Positions 29,368 to 40,375 of a DNA stretch of 64,000 nucleotides are shown here, in pieces. Made by a program: the position numbers and the translations under genes. Location: contig JALKBU010000091.1 of assembly GCA_023091735.1 (NCBI GenBank), positions 24,035 to 88,034 on the forward strand, written 5' to 3'. The notes under the pieces were generated by a model that saw nothing but the letters and a program-made list of their open reading frames with translations, was not told where the DNA came from and did no database searches. This DNA comes from Trichomonas tenax. Its lineage: Eukaryota > Parabasalia > Trichomonadida > Trichomonadidae. Every line of letters starts with the position of its first letter. Positions within the stretch are counted from its first letter, which is position 1.

Positions 29368-30828
29368 GACAATACATTCTTTGAAGTATACGATGACTTT
29401 GATTCAATACTCCACATCTTAAAAGCTTCAGATCTTGATCCAAATCAAGCGATTTACATTCTCTATTGAAGCTAAACACAATTTTCTATTGAAAACAGAC
29501 TTTACATTTTAACGTCAATGAATGTACACTTCGAAGTCAGCGGAAAGTTTGATGTTTACTTGTTTTTCGATTTCATGAATTCTTTACACAAATGCGTTAA
29601 AATATAACCATTCAAACAAATATCAGCACAATATGATGATCTGCACGACCAAATGGAGGCATTACAAAAAGAAATTTCCCATATCAAATCTAAATACCTC
29701 AAATTATAATCTGATCACGAGGATTCTTTACAAAACTATGATTCTATTATTGCTAAAAAGGACAAAAACATCAAAATTCAGGAAAATGAAATTTCACTAC
29801 TCTATTCAGAAAACAATGAATTTGTTGATGAAGTCAAAAATCTCAAATCAAGCAACACAAAACTTCTTTCAGATTTCAGTTCCTTGCAATCAGAACTATC
29901 AAATGTCAAGATTGAAAACAGTCAATTGGCATCACAATTGCGCCCAAGAAAAGCTCTTCTCTCAGCGAGTCTCACGGATGCAGAAATTAAAACCGTGTTT
30001 TATGATGTTTATAATTTGTTAAAGGATCTTTCTTCAAAAGGCAACACAAAACTCATCAATATATTATGCAAGGTTGGGCTTTGTGAAGTCCGTAATTCAG
30101 TAGATTGCGCATGTTTAGTTTATGCTTGTACTCTATGAGATTTAAGTATGGTTAAGTCTTTGATTGAGGGAGGCTGTGACGGAGATGCACTTGACAAATG
30201 GAAGTGTAATGCATTTGTTACCTATGCTTTATGTGGAAAACAGATGTAGTTAAATATTTATATTCAGTTGGCTTTGATAAGGATTGGAGAGAAGAAGTCA
30301 ATAAATTTAATGCGATTCTTTACGCTTCACAAAATGGATATCTCGACACTGTGAAATATTTACATTCTATTGGATGCGATGTTAAATCAAAACAAAGACA
30401 AATGCAAAATGTGTTTATTATGCAGCTCGGAACAAGCGTCTTGATGTTTTGAAGTTCCTCATTTCTATTGGTGGTGATACTAAGAATAGAGACGATTATG
30501 GATGCACGCTATTCATGGAGCAGCATCTGGGAATGCAGTCAATGTGATTGATTACATTCTCTCACAGGGATGGGATATTAATGATGGTGGAGGAAATTAT
30601 GAAACAGGAGGGGCTAGTGGTGCATCAACAATTATTTCGGGTTATTTTGGAGCGATTTTCAGTGTTGATCAAGTTACAAAATCTCCTCCACTCGAGTCAG
30701 ATTTTTATGCAGCAGGTGATGGATTCGCTTTAATATCTGTTCTTGAAAGCACTTGCATTATTCATCCCCAAGGTTTTAACAGATTATTATTATACGTTTT
30801 TATTTCATTAGACTTATTATCGCAATAA
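29368..30828 (+). pseudogene. Coiled-coil plus ankyrin-repeat gene, decayed
   Basis: One frame can be followed from about 29368 (DNTFFEVYDDFDSILHILKASD) through LTSMNVHFEVSGKFDVYLF. A coiled coil follows (LHDQMEALQKEI ... EISLLYSENNEFVDEVKNL), then a region starting LTDAEIKTVFYDVYNLLKDL. Ankyrin repeats begin at about 30140 (MVKSLIEGGCDGDALDKW, TDVVKYLYSVGFDKDW, NGYLDTVKYLHSIGCDVKS). In-frame stops fall near 29455, 29606, 29708 and 30137, and frameshifts follow after 30390, with a last readable piece (AVNVIDYILSQGWDIN) to about 30600. The expected ATG appears as GTG near 29362. The N-terminal domain / coiled coil / ankyrin order is one I associate with expanded trichomonad families. It is a clear pseudogene. 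Confidence 0.75.
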
Positions 30829-30936
30829 TTTTTTTATATGAATCAATAAATGAACATAATTCTGCTGTTATTTCATAAGAATGAATATTGTTATCGTAGT
30901 GAATAAATCAAATTTATAAACAATAACATGATAAAA

Positions 30937-32058
30937 TTATAAAGAGTCAATAAGTTCCAAAGAGTTTTGTGGCCTTCCAATTCTGGCTTGATCATTGATC
31001 ATAGAAAGCGTGTCAAATACTGTTCCATTAGAAGCAAGAACACGCAATTGACAAGCTTCCGCTTTGTCCGCAATAAACTTGAATTCCCTAAAATTTCCGC
31101 TTGCAACAGACAAAGAAAAAGCCATTTTCATTTTTGCGTTTTGGATGCACAATGTCAACAACAGATCTCTGTTAACTCTTCTTAGAGCACCAGTCTCAGA
31201 GAACAAAGACATCCAATCGCCATGCGGAGATCTCACAGCCTCTGAGAGAGGTGATGTTCCTGAGAAGTTTTGAACTTGAACATCAGCTCCATGTTCGAGA
31301 AGCAGCCTTGAAGTTTCTTTCTTTCCATTTTTCATCGCAAACAAAAGCGGAGTATTCCCATTGAGGCTGTTTCTATCATTGATATCAGCTCCTTTCTTTA
31401 GCAATACTTTAACGAGCGTTTGCAAACCTCTATAAGCAGCAATATGAAGTGGAGTGCTTCCATTGCTTCTTGTTTCAATGCTGCAGCCTCCTTTGATCAG
31501 AGCGAGAGCAATTTCACCGTGGCCGTTCCTCATCGCATAGTGAACAGGATAATCTTCGCCATTGAAATAATCCGGATTGACACCTGCAGCGAGAGCGAAT
31601 TGGACACTTGCGAGATCATTATCGTCGATCATTTGGAAGTATGTTTCAGGAGTGACGTTCTTTGGCGCAGATTTTGGCATCAAATAACTTGAAAGTGAGT
31701 CATAGCCTCTATAATCAGCATAATCCAGGGCCCTCGACCCATCAAAGTCAGTAATAGAAGCATCAGCTCCACTTTTCAATAAAATATCAACAATTCTGTC
31801 ATGTCCGTTCATCGCCGCAAAATGCAGCGGAGTTTCACCCATCTGAGACTGCACATTCGGATTAGCACCGTGTTCTATCAATTCTTGAACGCATTTTGGA
31901 CATCCGATTCGACTTGCGTAATGTAGAGGGGTAAGGCCTTTAGAATCAGTGATATTTGGGTTCATCCCGAGATTCAAAATTTGGCTCAGACCTCTGTATT
32001 CTCCTCCTTGCGCTGCTAAAAATAATGATGATGGATCAATTCCACCATTTCTCGTCAT
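30937..32058 (-). CDS. Ankyrin-repeat protein
   Basis: An intact 373-residue protein from ATG at 32058. It consists almost entirely of ankyrin repeats in two blocks, about residues 8-130 (GLTPLHYASRIGCPKCVQELIEHGA, GETPLHFAAMNGHDRIVDILLKSGAD) and 150-290 (DYPVHYAMRNGHGEIALALIKGG, GSTPLHIAAYRGLQTLVKVLLKKGAD, GNTPLLFAMKNGKKETSRLLLEHGAD). A non-repeat C-terminal segment of about 80 residues follows. There is no signal peptide or membrane helix. Ankyrin repeats bind proteins; no catalytic domain is attached, so it is probably an adaptor or scaffold of unknown partner. It lies tail to tail with the decayed ankyrin gene at 29.4-30.8 kb, with about 110 bp between. Unlike both neighbouring ankyrin relics it has no stops. 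Confidence 0.88.
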   Translation of the reverse strand: MTRNGGIDPSSLFLAAQGGEYRGLSQILNLGMNPNITDSKGLTPLHYASRIGCPKCVQELIEHGANPNVQSQMGETPLHFAAMNGHDRIVDILLKSGADASITDFDGSRALDYADYRGYDSLSSYLMPKSAPKNVTPETYFQMIDDNDLASVQFALAAGVNPDYFNGEDYPVHYAMRNGHGEIALALIKGGCSIETRSNGSTPLHIAAYRGLQTLVKVLLKKGADINDRNSLNGNTPLLFAMKNGKKETSRLLLEHGADVQVQNFSGTSPLSEAVRSPHGDWMSLFSETGALRRVNRDLLLTLCIQNAKMKMAFSLSVASGNFREFKFIADKAEACQLRVLASNGTVFDTLSMINDQARIGRPQNSLELIDSL

Positions 32059-32512
32059 TTTGACAAATTTCGACTTTTTACAGCATAGGTATCATGGATA
32101 CATCACATTCGAAATAAAATTTTGGAATTTAATTTTTGTCATTTTTGAATTTAATTTACATGTCAAAATTTTTAGACAAAATAAGAATAAATAATTTTTT
32201 TGAAATTAAATGATTGAAAATAGATTATTTGACCGTATATTTACCAATATATTGGACCTTCTAGTCCCAAATATCTTTGCTTCGAATTCCAATTATGAAA
32301 TTCTTGATTTTTTGATTAATCTTATGACTTCATCGAGAACTCAAAATGTTCAATTACCGCAAACTGAATCTTTCTCTTAATGCTGTGATGCTTGGCATCT
32401 CGCTGTTTATTGCACAAAATTTTACTGAAACATCTTAGGTGGGGGTTATGACCAAACTTCTTGTATCGTCGTAAAATTTTGTTTAAATTGCATTAGTGGC
32501 TCCACTTTTTTT
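32059..32512. other. Intergenic spacer
   Basis: AT-rich promoter-side spacer of the ankyrin gene, including a TTTACATGTCAAAA motif copy at 32156. No gene seen. Confidence 0.35.
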
Positions 32513-33519
32513 CTCGCTTACTCTTTTGAGTTTTGCGATTTTTAACGAGTGACCCCCATTCCCGGACGAATCTGATGAAACATTTACGTGCTTTTTGTGG
32601 GTGCTGATTCTAGTGGTGCAATCTGTTTCATGATCTTAGCAAGGTATTACTTAATCATGATATCATATGATTACAAACAGAAACCCATTACAAATCATTA
32701 ATGGGCTTTTGTTATGAATCTCTTTGATGATTATAACAAATACATCTCACCATTATAGCGTTCTCTCGCTTATTTTTCTAGAGTTCCAGTCGAAAAATCA
32801 AAAAATAGAAAAGAAAAAATACGCAAAACGCAGGAGTCAAACGGCATTCCTTTGCTCATGCATAGAGCATACCTAACGTTATGCTACCTCAAGTTCACAC
32901 AAAATTTGATCATTGGTAACATTACATATCAAATTTTCGACTTTACATGACAAATATCAGATAATTAGTGTCGAAAATGGTGACTTTCGTTATTTTACAT
33001 GTCACAATTCGCTGAAATCTCATTGAGGCATTGAGATCCTCAAGTTAAATAGACAAGCAAATGCTATAAACATACTCAGCACCCCTGAAAAGCACCAATT
33101 TATTATTAAAATAAATGGAAATACTAAATAAGTTAAATTATTGCTTTTTTAAAAATACAAAAACAGAGTCTCATATTCTTAAAATAATAATCTATAATCA
33201 CACTGTTTATGAATGTATTAATTATAATTGATTTTGTTAATATATTTATAAATTCTGCGTTTTAATATAGGCTACATCTATATTATTAAGATGCAGTTAT
33301 ACCTACAATAGATAAGATAAGAGCTTCCATCATCTTCCAATACAAGATAGTGTTTGTTTAAGCAAAATCATATTGGATGAGCGGCTTGGTCTTTGTTTGC
33401 AGAGATATTATTGATTCCACTGTAAACAGAACCCCAGAATGGCACGTAAATGTTTTATCAGATCTGATCTATAGGAGGGTCACTCGTTAAAAATCGCAAA
33501 ACTCAAAAGAGTAAACGAG
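32513..33519. mobile_element. Non-autonomous element with about 130-bp diverged inverted repeats
   Basis: The 43 bases at 32513-32555 match the complement of 33477-33519 with one mismatch (key segment GAGTTTTGCGATTTTTAACG). Homology continues inward in weaker form, for example AATCTGATGAAACATTTACG near 32569 against the complement of 33441-33463, giving arms of roughly 130 bp around a 750-bp centre. Poly-T and poly-A runs lie just outside. There is no transposase frame. It is probably another non-autonomous DNA transposon, older than the 2.6-kb element because its inner arms have diverged. No convincing target duplication was identified. Confidence 0.65.
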
Positions 33520-33775
33520 GAAAAAAAAAAAAATTCATGGTGCATTCATTCAAATAAATCTTAAAATTCAACAATTTCGAAACGACAAATATACTTCATT
33601 ACTATATCTATAGCAATAATTTATGCTAAGTAATATGTTATAACATATGTTATAAATCCAGATTTCGAGAAAGGATGTGAAACTTTTCTGGCTAAAACGA
33701 TTATTTCATAAATAAGTCAATTTTTGTTAAATTTTGTGGTCTGTGGTTGGATTATTTTCTTAAGAAAATATCGGT

Positions 33776-34126
33776 TTGACTTTAAACTCTCAGGATCGAA
33801 TTCTGAATGAATTTTGCGGAAAAAATGCCACCAATGGATTTCAAGGGAATTTTATCGTCATGATGCTAAAATTATTATTCAGCAAGATGTTATATTCACC
33901 AACGGAGCCCTCTGAAGCCACTTTTGATTCCATTTTCGATGAGATACAGAGATTCACGAGTGAAAGGGATCATGATACTGCTTCAAAGCGCGCAAAAGTT
34001 GCATCCAATGTTTTTGATATTATTGACAGCTTCGGAATTGAGCTAAATAAACCTATGATAACAATAAGATCCAAGTATGGGAGACGCATAACTAAAAATA
34101 AAGAAAGAGAAAGAAGAGATAAATAA
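33776..34126 (+). pseudogene. Short coding-like fragment of unknown family
   Basis: An open frame of about 116 codons whose first ATG is at 33860 (MMLKLLFSKMLY), giving at most 89 codons. The segment EATFDSIFDEIQRFTSERD followed by RAKVASNVFDIIDSFGIEL looks like real, helical protein, and the C-terminus is basic (KNKERERRDK). I do not recognise it. It may be a gene fragment between repeats; a small genuine protein from 33860 cannot be excluded. Confidence 0.3.
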
Positions 34127-35522
34127 GAAGGTGTGGCACTCTGAATACGCATTCTGGTGGCACCATTTTCTGGCACCAACATCAACGCCAGTACCTAATA
34201 CCATAACTGATTTGGTTCGTGCGCTAATGTTTAGCATTTGAAAAATCATGATCTTATTTTTTTATCTTATCAATATTTTACATGCTACATATAAAAAATC
34301 ACAAAAAGGACACTACTACATTAAATCACAGACGATATTGGCTTTATTTATTTCATTTGATCAAAATCAAACTTGAATCTCAACATTCGACGAATATTAC
34401 ATATTGATATATTGGACCTCCAATATGTACCTGATACAAAGAACATGAAATGATACGATACTAATACATTGTTGCTAAAATATAATTCGAAAAAAATTAT
34501 TCATCAAGTAATTTCAAATTGAAGACATGAATACAATTAACACGCTTATTTCAAACATACTGGTTTGTTATATTCATTCATTTCACAACAAAATTTATCA
34601 AATTTTTATTTCCTGTACTTAAATACATTTTTGCATACATGCTCTTACAAAATATATTATAAACAACATTTATCTCGAAAAATAAAAATAAAAAGTTTTT
34701 TTTAAAAAAATTATAGAATGTTGCAGGCCATGAGAACCTCAAAAGGGAGTTTCAACTAGCTGTGATACCAAAAGAATTTCTCAAATTGTTAAAAAAACTT
34801 GATGCCATAGTTCGAATTAGCTAATGATTTATTATCATCGCTTCAAAACCCCAAAAAAGCACATCAAAAAATGATTTGTTCAAAAACTACATTTTTTGTT
34901 TAATTTTGAGCTAACCATTGGATAATATACGCGATGTAGATGCTGTATTGTAGTATATTTGAGCAAAATAAAATTGTGAGTAAAATGAACATCTCACAAT
35001 TATTTTTCGATTTTAAGTAGAAAATATTACTAAGCACAGTATGTAGAATATAAAAAGCGAGAAAAACGGTTTTAAAGGTTATTTTTGAAGGGTCTGGCCG
35101 GAGTTAATGCATATATTTGACAATGGATATGTATATAGTATATACTGTTAATGCTATTTATCTAATTATTTTTAAAAATATCATCACCCTGATGTCCCAA
35201 CTGACAATTTTTTAGTTGCTTTAATCTACGCTTTTGATAAAGAAGGTGCTTTTAATTTCAAAATTCACCGTGAAGCTACAAGAACGAAAAATGCTATTTA
35301 CAAGTTCATTGATGATAATATACAAATATTTGAATATTACTTTAAGTGTGGCACAAGATGTGAATGGGAAAGGAAAATTTAAAATATATTTTGTAATTAT
35401 AAAGAAAAATAGCATTTCTTAATAGAAACAATGTTCAATGATATCGTGTAAATATGGCTTTGCTTAATTTCAAAGTACAATATATTATATTTAGAACAAA
35501 TAAACGAAACTTAACAACAAAA
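34127..35522. other. Gene-poor spacer
   Basis: About 1.4 kb of AT-rich DNA. A less AT-rich patch (34130-34200, GGTGGCACCATTTTCTGGCA) resembles the GC-rich island inside the 2.6-kb element. No gene seen. Confidence 0.35.
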
Positions 35523-35843
35523 TTAAATGTCGTCATCGCTGCCGAGATCCTTTGGCCTGGCATCGACTTTTCTAATAATATGTGGATCATCATTTTGATT
35601 TGCCTCAGCATTAGTGTATAAATCGAGATGTGCACTTTCTGTCTGTTCGTCGCCGAGATTGACATCGCGCTCATTAACGTTGACTCCTGATCCGCTTTCG
35701 TCTTCATTTTGTTCTGCTTGTTTAGGCTTCCTAGGAATGGCCCTGATGATGTACATGATGAACAAACAAAGGAGGACGAAGCAGCCGACTGCGCAGCCTG
35801 AATATGAAGGAATCTGATATAGTGTTACGTTGACTGTTCGCAT
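35523..35843 (-). CDS. Small single-pass membrane protein with acidic tail
   Basis: An intact 106-residue frame from ATG at 35843. A short N-terminus (MRTVNVTLYQIPSYSG) precedes one membrane helix at about residues 17-35 (CAVGCFVLLCLFIMYII), then a basic RAIPRKPK stop-transfer stretch and an acidic, Asn/Asp-rich tail of about 65 residues ending DLGSDDDI. The positive-inside rule puts the tail in the cytoplasm. No family is recognised. The Cys residues within the helix could be palmitoylated. Distinct composition and a clean start support a real gene; similar small acidic-tailed membrane proteins can be surface-protein remnants, so function is open. Confidence 0.6.
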   Translation of the reverse strand: MRTVNVTLYQIPSYSGCAVGCFVLLCLFIMYIIRAIPRKPKQAEQNEDESGSGVNVNERDVNLGDEQTESAHLDLYTNAEANQNDDPHIIRKVDARPKDLGSDDDI

Positions 35844-36824
35844 TTTTTAGATTTTTTGGACAACTAAGCCGTTAAACTTTTTGTAAAGTATTTAATTTTT
35901 AGTTTCGTGAAATTAAAGAATATTTTCAATCTACACTGTATATTTATCGGTAGAATTTCAATTAAACAGAAAAATATTGTTCAATTTTTCTACACACTGT
36001 TTGGTATGAAAATGAATTATCCACGTATTATTTTAGGATTTTAACTTGTTAATCAGATATTATATGGAGAGAACTATATATATGCATAAAAGAAAATCAA
36101 AAATAGCACTTAATTTGATAGTTATTATAATTTTGATCATTCGAGAATTTTTTGATTTCTGACATGCATTTTATTTACACGACATTTGATATCAAATTTG
36201 TCGTAAAATTTCGTTTTTATGTTCCAAGTCTATGCATTCATCATATACATATGAATGCATAGATATACTATCTTTCAAATGTACTGATTGCACATGTATG
36301 AGAACCAAGTTCTCAGGTATATATTATATACTTTTTTAACACCCTGTCAGATTTTCTTTTATCTCTAATCAATTTTTAGCTAAAAATCACGAAAGTTGAT
36401 CAATTTACAGTAACATTCTTTCTATTTCTGTAGAAACATTAGATATGTTGCCTAGTATCTACTATATGAGAATGGTGCAAATGGGCTGGGCAAAAGGAGT
36501 GCATATCAATATTTTTCATTATAAACATTATATAATGAGATCTCATCATAACATTATCATGCATATCATATAATGGATCATATCCAAACAAATTCTATTA
36601 AGATTAGCGAAAGCTGAATCTGAAATAGATTATTTGAAGAATTACTTAATAGCACATCTTCACTCTTCATATGAATGAGGTTACCAAAGATAAAAAGTGT
36701 TTCTCTATTAAGTAACAAGGTGATATGATTAAGAATGAAGAAACGAAATCACTTCCTTAAGCAAAGTCACTTTTTTGATGGGGCTTTAACCTTATTATGC
36801 ATGTTTTTTTATCCAATAAAAGAA
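35844..36824. other. Intergenic spacer with a perfect hairpin
   Basis: AT-rich spacer between two divergent genes. It carries a 13-bp perfect hairpin (TCTATGCATTCAT at 36229-36241, complement at 36251-36263, 9-base loop). If the upstream ATG at 36735 is used by the kinase gene, the coding part starts there instead. Confidence 0.4.
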
Positions 36825-37910
36825 ATGACTCTCACTGGATCAATGATAAAACCGTTCCAAATCGGCCCTTTACTGGGCAAAGGTTCGTACGGAGACATAT
36901 ATGCGGCACGAAACACAGACAAAGGAACACTCGTTGCGTTAAAAGTCGAAGAAATCAATTCGCCAAGACACGTTTTAGAGACAGAAGCGCAAATAATGCG
37001 AAAAATTAATCAATTCAACTATTTTCCTCAATATATATCATTTGGAAAAACGAAAAATCACATTTTTCTCGCAATGGAATTATGTGGGCCTTCATTATCT
37101 TATTCAATCAAAAATCTCCCGGATCACAAACTTTCTTTGTCTTCCGGAATTCGAACTATATACATTATACTTAAAGGTCTCCATCAGATGCATAGAGCTG
37201 GAGTTTTGCATCGTGACGTGAAACCATCAAATATACTCTTGAGAACAACGAAGCAGTATCCGTTAGCGATAATAGATTTCGGACTTTCAAGAGTTTATAT
37301 CGATAAATGGACAAAGAAACAACTTCCACCGAGATCAAATCCTGGATTTAGAGGCACAGCTGTGTTTGCATCACCAAATGCACACCTACATATGGAACTT
37401 GCGCCCAGAGATGATTTGATATCTTGGTATTATATGAGCCTTGATTTAATCAACGGCCCTCTTCCATGGAGAACACTTGAAAATAGAGCAGATATTTTGC
37501 AGCGAAAGCGTTCTACGAACATGGCGAAGCTTGGATCGATGATTGCGCCACAATTCGAAAAAATTTGGCGTCATATTTCAACTTTGAACTACGAGGACAA
37601 TCCTGACTATGAACTTCTTTATAAACTACTCGATGAAGTGATGGAACAAAATAATATTAAATGGAATGATCAATATGATTGGGATCCAAACATTTTACGC
37701 ATTGATCCCAGTTCTGATATTGATGCTAACAGAAGTTCATTATCATCTGAATCATCTGTTCACGAAGCTGAAGAATTGCCTCCTCCATCAACAGTTGAAA
37801 TGTATAGACCAATAGATCCAACGCCATTGATCGTTGTTAAGAGCAGCAGAGCTGAAGTCATCAACACTGTTGCTCCTGATGAAGGAAATTGCTGCTGCAA
37901 TATTGTTTGA
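36825..37910 (+). CDS. CK1/TTBK-like protein kinase with C-terminal CaaX-like box
   Basis: A casein-kinase-1-superfamily kinase of 361 residues when started at ATG 36825 (MTLTGSM); the frame is open to an ATG at 36735 that would add 30 mostly hydrophobic residues. Motifs (numbering from 36825): GKGSYG at 18-23, K40 in VALK, HRDVKPSN with D121, and DFGLSR at 141-146. A FRGTAVFASPNAH segment precedes RDDLISWYYMSLDL and GPLPWR, as in tau-tubulin kinases. All catalytic residues are present. The C-terminus ends GNCCCNIV: the last four residues CNIV fit a CaaX prenylation box, with two more Cys suited to palmitoylation, so membrane attachment is inferred, much as in yeast Yck-type CK1 enzymes. Substrates are unknown. 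Confidence 0.87.
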   Translation: MTLTGSMIKPFQIGPLLGKGSYGDIYAARNTDKGTLVALKVEEINSPRHVLETEAQIMRKINQFNYFPQYISFGKTKNHIFLAMELCGPSLSYSIKNLPDHKLSLSSGIRTIYIILKGLHQMHRAGVLHRDVKPSNILLRTTKQYPLAIIDFGLSRVYIDKWTKKQLPPRSNPGFRGTAVFASPNAHLHMELAPRDDLISWYYMSLDLINGPLPWRTLENRADILQRKRSTNMAKLGSMIAPQFEKIWRHISTLNYEDNPDYELLYKLLDEVMEQNNIKWNDQYDWDPNILRIDPSSDIDANRSSLSSESSVHEAEELPPPSTVEMYRPIDPTPLIVVKSSRAEVINTVAPDEGNCCCNIV

Positions 37911-38158
37911 ATTCTATATTCTGTTCTCTTGTTAGTAAATGTTTATACTGTTCGTATTTCATTTCAAATATAGCATTTTATTTTTTTTTTAATTTTGAAA
38001 ATATTATAATATAATCAAATTTATTCTTAAAATACATCACATTGTTGAATTGTTAACCATACACATACATTTTTCGTTATAGATTTTTGATATTAAATGA
38101 AATAATATATAAAATGCATAATTGGTCTATAAACTGATTAAATAACTCATTAAAAGAA

Positions 38159-38890
38159 TTATCCACTGCCTTCGTAATAGAAATCTGATTCGATTTGGAT
38201 AAATTTGTCACCAAGTATCATTAAAGCGAAAAAGATATATTTCATGTCTGCAAGGAAGTACATAACATCGACAACGAGTGCTAAAAACAAATAAGCAAAA
38301 TCATAATTATCATTATACATTAAATAAATGTGATAAGGAAGAACGACGGCTGTAAATAAGTATAGGAAGTAGTCTATGACAAATCCATTTGCATATATTT
38401 CTCCATTCTTGATATAATTTAATCTGGCCATGATTTTAACTATAATGCAAAAAGTAAAGTAGTAAATCATGAGAGAAACGTAGTGTAGTTTTGCAAAACC
38501 TTTAGGATTCGTGAGAATACTGAAAATATGTGAAATTACATTAAAAACAAATGCAATTCTCTCTTGTCTAAGGCATTTTCTTCCGATTAGTTTTGCTTTC
38601 GGTGCTGCTGAGTAAATCATGTGTTTATAATATCTTTGAATAATATAATGAATTCGAATTTGTGCAATTATTTGAATAACGTCCATTAATATGATTGCAA
38701 GACACGTATCCGATGTCAAAAGTGTTGATTTTGTTGGAATAAATCCATCTAAGAACTCTTTATTGAAAATGCACATTCCTGTTGCAAATAACTGCCCACT
38801 GAGTGATGCAAACGTCGCAAGCCAGAATACATTTGAAGGAAATGTAAGCGCAGACTTGGAAATTCGTTTAATTGTGTTAAGAACGGACAT
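38159..38890 (-). CDS. Multi-pass membrane protein, unknown family
   Basis: A 243-residue protein from ATG at 38890 (MSVLNTIKR); the frame extends five codons upstream only to a TTG. Five or six hydrophobic segments are visible: near VFWLATFASLSGQLFATGMCIF, CLAIILMDVIQIIAQIRI, IAFVFNVISHIFSIL, HYVSLMIYYFTFCIIVKIMA, FLYLFTAVVLPYHIYL and FAYLFLALVVDVMYFLA. There is no recognised domain. The N-terminus is short and basic, suggesting a cytoplasmic N-terminus. The overall plan (short basic N-terminus, KFxxxASL-like first helix, six helices, short acidic tail) resembles the protein at 42576-43151, so the two may be distant paralogues. CATTATTTAAA precedes the ATG and may be the initiator. Confidence 0.7.
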   Translation of the reverse strand: MSVLNTIKRISKSALTFPSNVFWLATFASLSGQLFATGMCIFNKEFLDGFIPTKSTLLTSDTCLAIILMDVIQIIAQIRIHYIIQRYYKHMIYSAAPKAKLIGRKCLRQERIAFVFNVISHIFSILTNPKGFAKLHYVSLMIYYFTFCIIVKIMARLNYIKNGEIYANGFVIDYFLYLFTAVVLPYHIYLMYNDNYDFAYLFLALVVDVMYFLADMKYIFFALMILGDKFIQIESDFYYEGSG

Positions 38891-39268
38891 TTTAAATAAT
38901 GTCAAAAAAATAGTTTACATGACTTTTTTTTATTTTTCTTGGTTTTACATTTCCTAATTATTGCAGCATCTCTTTTGATTGAGTGAATAACTTTCTTTCA
39001 AAATTTATAGCATTAATAGCATAGTTATGTATATTCTCTTTATAAAGTTACAAGTTTCGATATGAACTCCTCAAGGTATTTTTCATTCAAATATTATTGA
39101 CTAAAGAAAAGTATCACTTTACAAAAGTGACATCGGTCCATTTTTTTTCAGAGTCGTAAAAATCCTAATTGGACATAAATTAGCAGTTTTTAGGCATTTT
39201 GAAAAACTGTTATTACAGGATCTTATGATTAATTTTGAATCGAAATTTTAATATTATAAATATAGAGT
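38891..39268. other. Intergenic spacer
   Basis: AT-rich spacer holding one exact AAAAGTGACAT motif at 39123-39133. No gene seen. Confidence 0.35.
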
Positions 39269-40375
39269 TCAATTCTGAATATCAAAGCTATCTTCGGTAA
39301 TTAAATTGAAGATCATCAGCAAAATATTTCTATTGAGCGATGAATAATTGTTACAAAACGGAGTAGCACATGGTTTGAAATATATAGGGCAATCAGGGAC
39401 TTTAAATGAGTTTAAATCACATGTATTTCTATTTACATTTAGACCTAATCCTATTAAAGTATTGAATGTTTGATCACTGCATTTCAATCCACATGGCATA
39501 GAAAAGTTATTAAAGCATCTGGGATGAAATGAAGGATCTCCCTTAATTTCGAAATATTTCAAATTTGGACAGAATCCAAAGCAATCCGAAGGCAGATAAG
39601 TTAATGATTGCGGAATAACGACTTTCACCAAAACTGGAGTACTAAGAGCCAAATATGCAGTCACATTAATACAGCCCTCATTAATTATTAAGCTAGAAAT
39701 ATAAGAACCTCTGAAAGCTTCAAAACGTATCTGTTTGACAGTTGAATTAAGAATAATGTCACCACATAAATTAGGAAAAGTCCCAAGAATTATATCTTTA
39801 GTTGGATTGTAATAAATACTGTTTTCAATATAAAAGTTGGGGTTTTCTGGTTCAAAACTAAAATTAGTAAGTTTATCATTGAAAATGAATGGAGTTTCAT
39901 GTATGAGTTTCACACTTTTAGGAACTTGAAAATAATTCAAGTTTGTTTTAATAAAAGCATGTGGTCCAATAACTTCAAGTCTTGAAGTTGGAGGAAAATC
40001 AACAACAACACTTAAGCATCCTTCAAATGCATATGATCCTATAAAGCGAATCGAAGAAGGAAAGTTAATTTCTTTGAAATAAATGCATCGATTAAAACAA
40101 TATGAACTAATGTTTTGTAATACACCTAAATCAGGTAAGTAGCATGCTTTAAGGGAATTTGAATTCATACACATTGAATTTGGTAATGTTGCCAATAAAA
40201 GACAATTTCGAAAATTGAGAATTTGCAAATTCGCAAAATATTGGAATGTACCATCAGCAATTTCAACTAATTGACTTTCAGGTTCAAATGCAATGCTAAG
40301 TATATCATTTTGTTGCGTAAATGAATTCGCATTAATACCAAAAACAGTTTTAGGAATAACCACATTAGTGGACAT
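39269..40375 (-). CDS. BspA-like leucine-rich repeat protein (TpLRR)
   Basis: An intact 368-residue frame from ATG at 40375. Repeats follow the BspA/TpLRR pattern in which a cluster like IGSYAFEGC alternates with hydrophobic strands: SSYCFNRCIYFKEINFPSSI, RFIGSYAFEGCLSVVVDF, EVIGPHAFIKTNLNYFQVPKSV, RFEAFRGSYISSLIINEGC. A non-repeat segment NSIYYNPTKDIILGTFP occurs mid-protein, as is usual in trichomonad members. The protein starts directly with repeat sequence (MSTNVVIPKTVFGINANSF), without a signal peptide. The C-terminus is Cys-rich (CPIYFKPCATPFC) and lacks a clear membrane helix. Family members are abundant in trichomonads, many at the surface and proposed to bind host cells or bacteria; this one may be cytosolic, or it may have lost its 5' end. 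Confidence 0.82.
   Translation of the reverse strand: MSTNVVIPKTVFGINANSFTQQNDILSIAFEPESQLVEIADGTFQYFANLQILNFRNCLLLATLPNSMCMNSNSLKACYLPDLGVLQNISSYCFNRCIYFKEINFPSSIRFIGSYAFEGCLSVVVDFPPTSRLEVIGPHAFIKTNLNYFQVPKSVKLIHETPFIFNDKLTNFSFEPENPNFYIENSIYYNPTKDIILGTFPNLCGDIILNSTVKQIRFEAFRGSYISSLIINEGCINVTAYLALSTPVLVKVVIPQSLTYLPSDCFGFCPNLKYFEIKGDPSFHPRCFNNFSMPCGLKCSDQTFNTLIGLGLNVNRNTCDLNSFKVPDCPIYFKPCATPFCNNYSSLNRNILLMIFNLITEDSFDIQN

Noticed and set aside
32826..32895. tRNA-like stretch on the minus strand (GCTC-TATGCAT-GAGC hairpin followed by GTTTGACTCC)
   Set aside because: The acceptor and T stems do not pair and base 33 is not T; at most a decayed tRNA relic.
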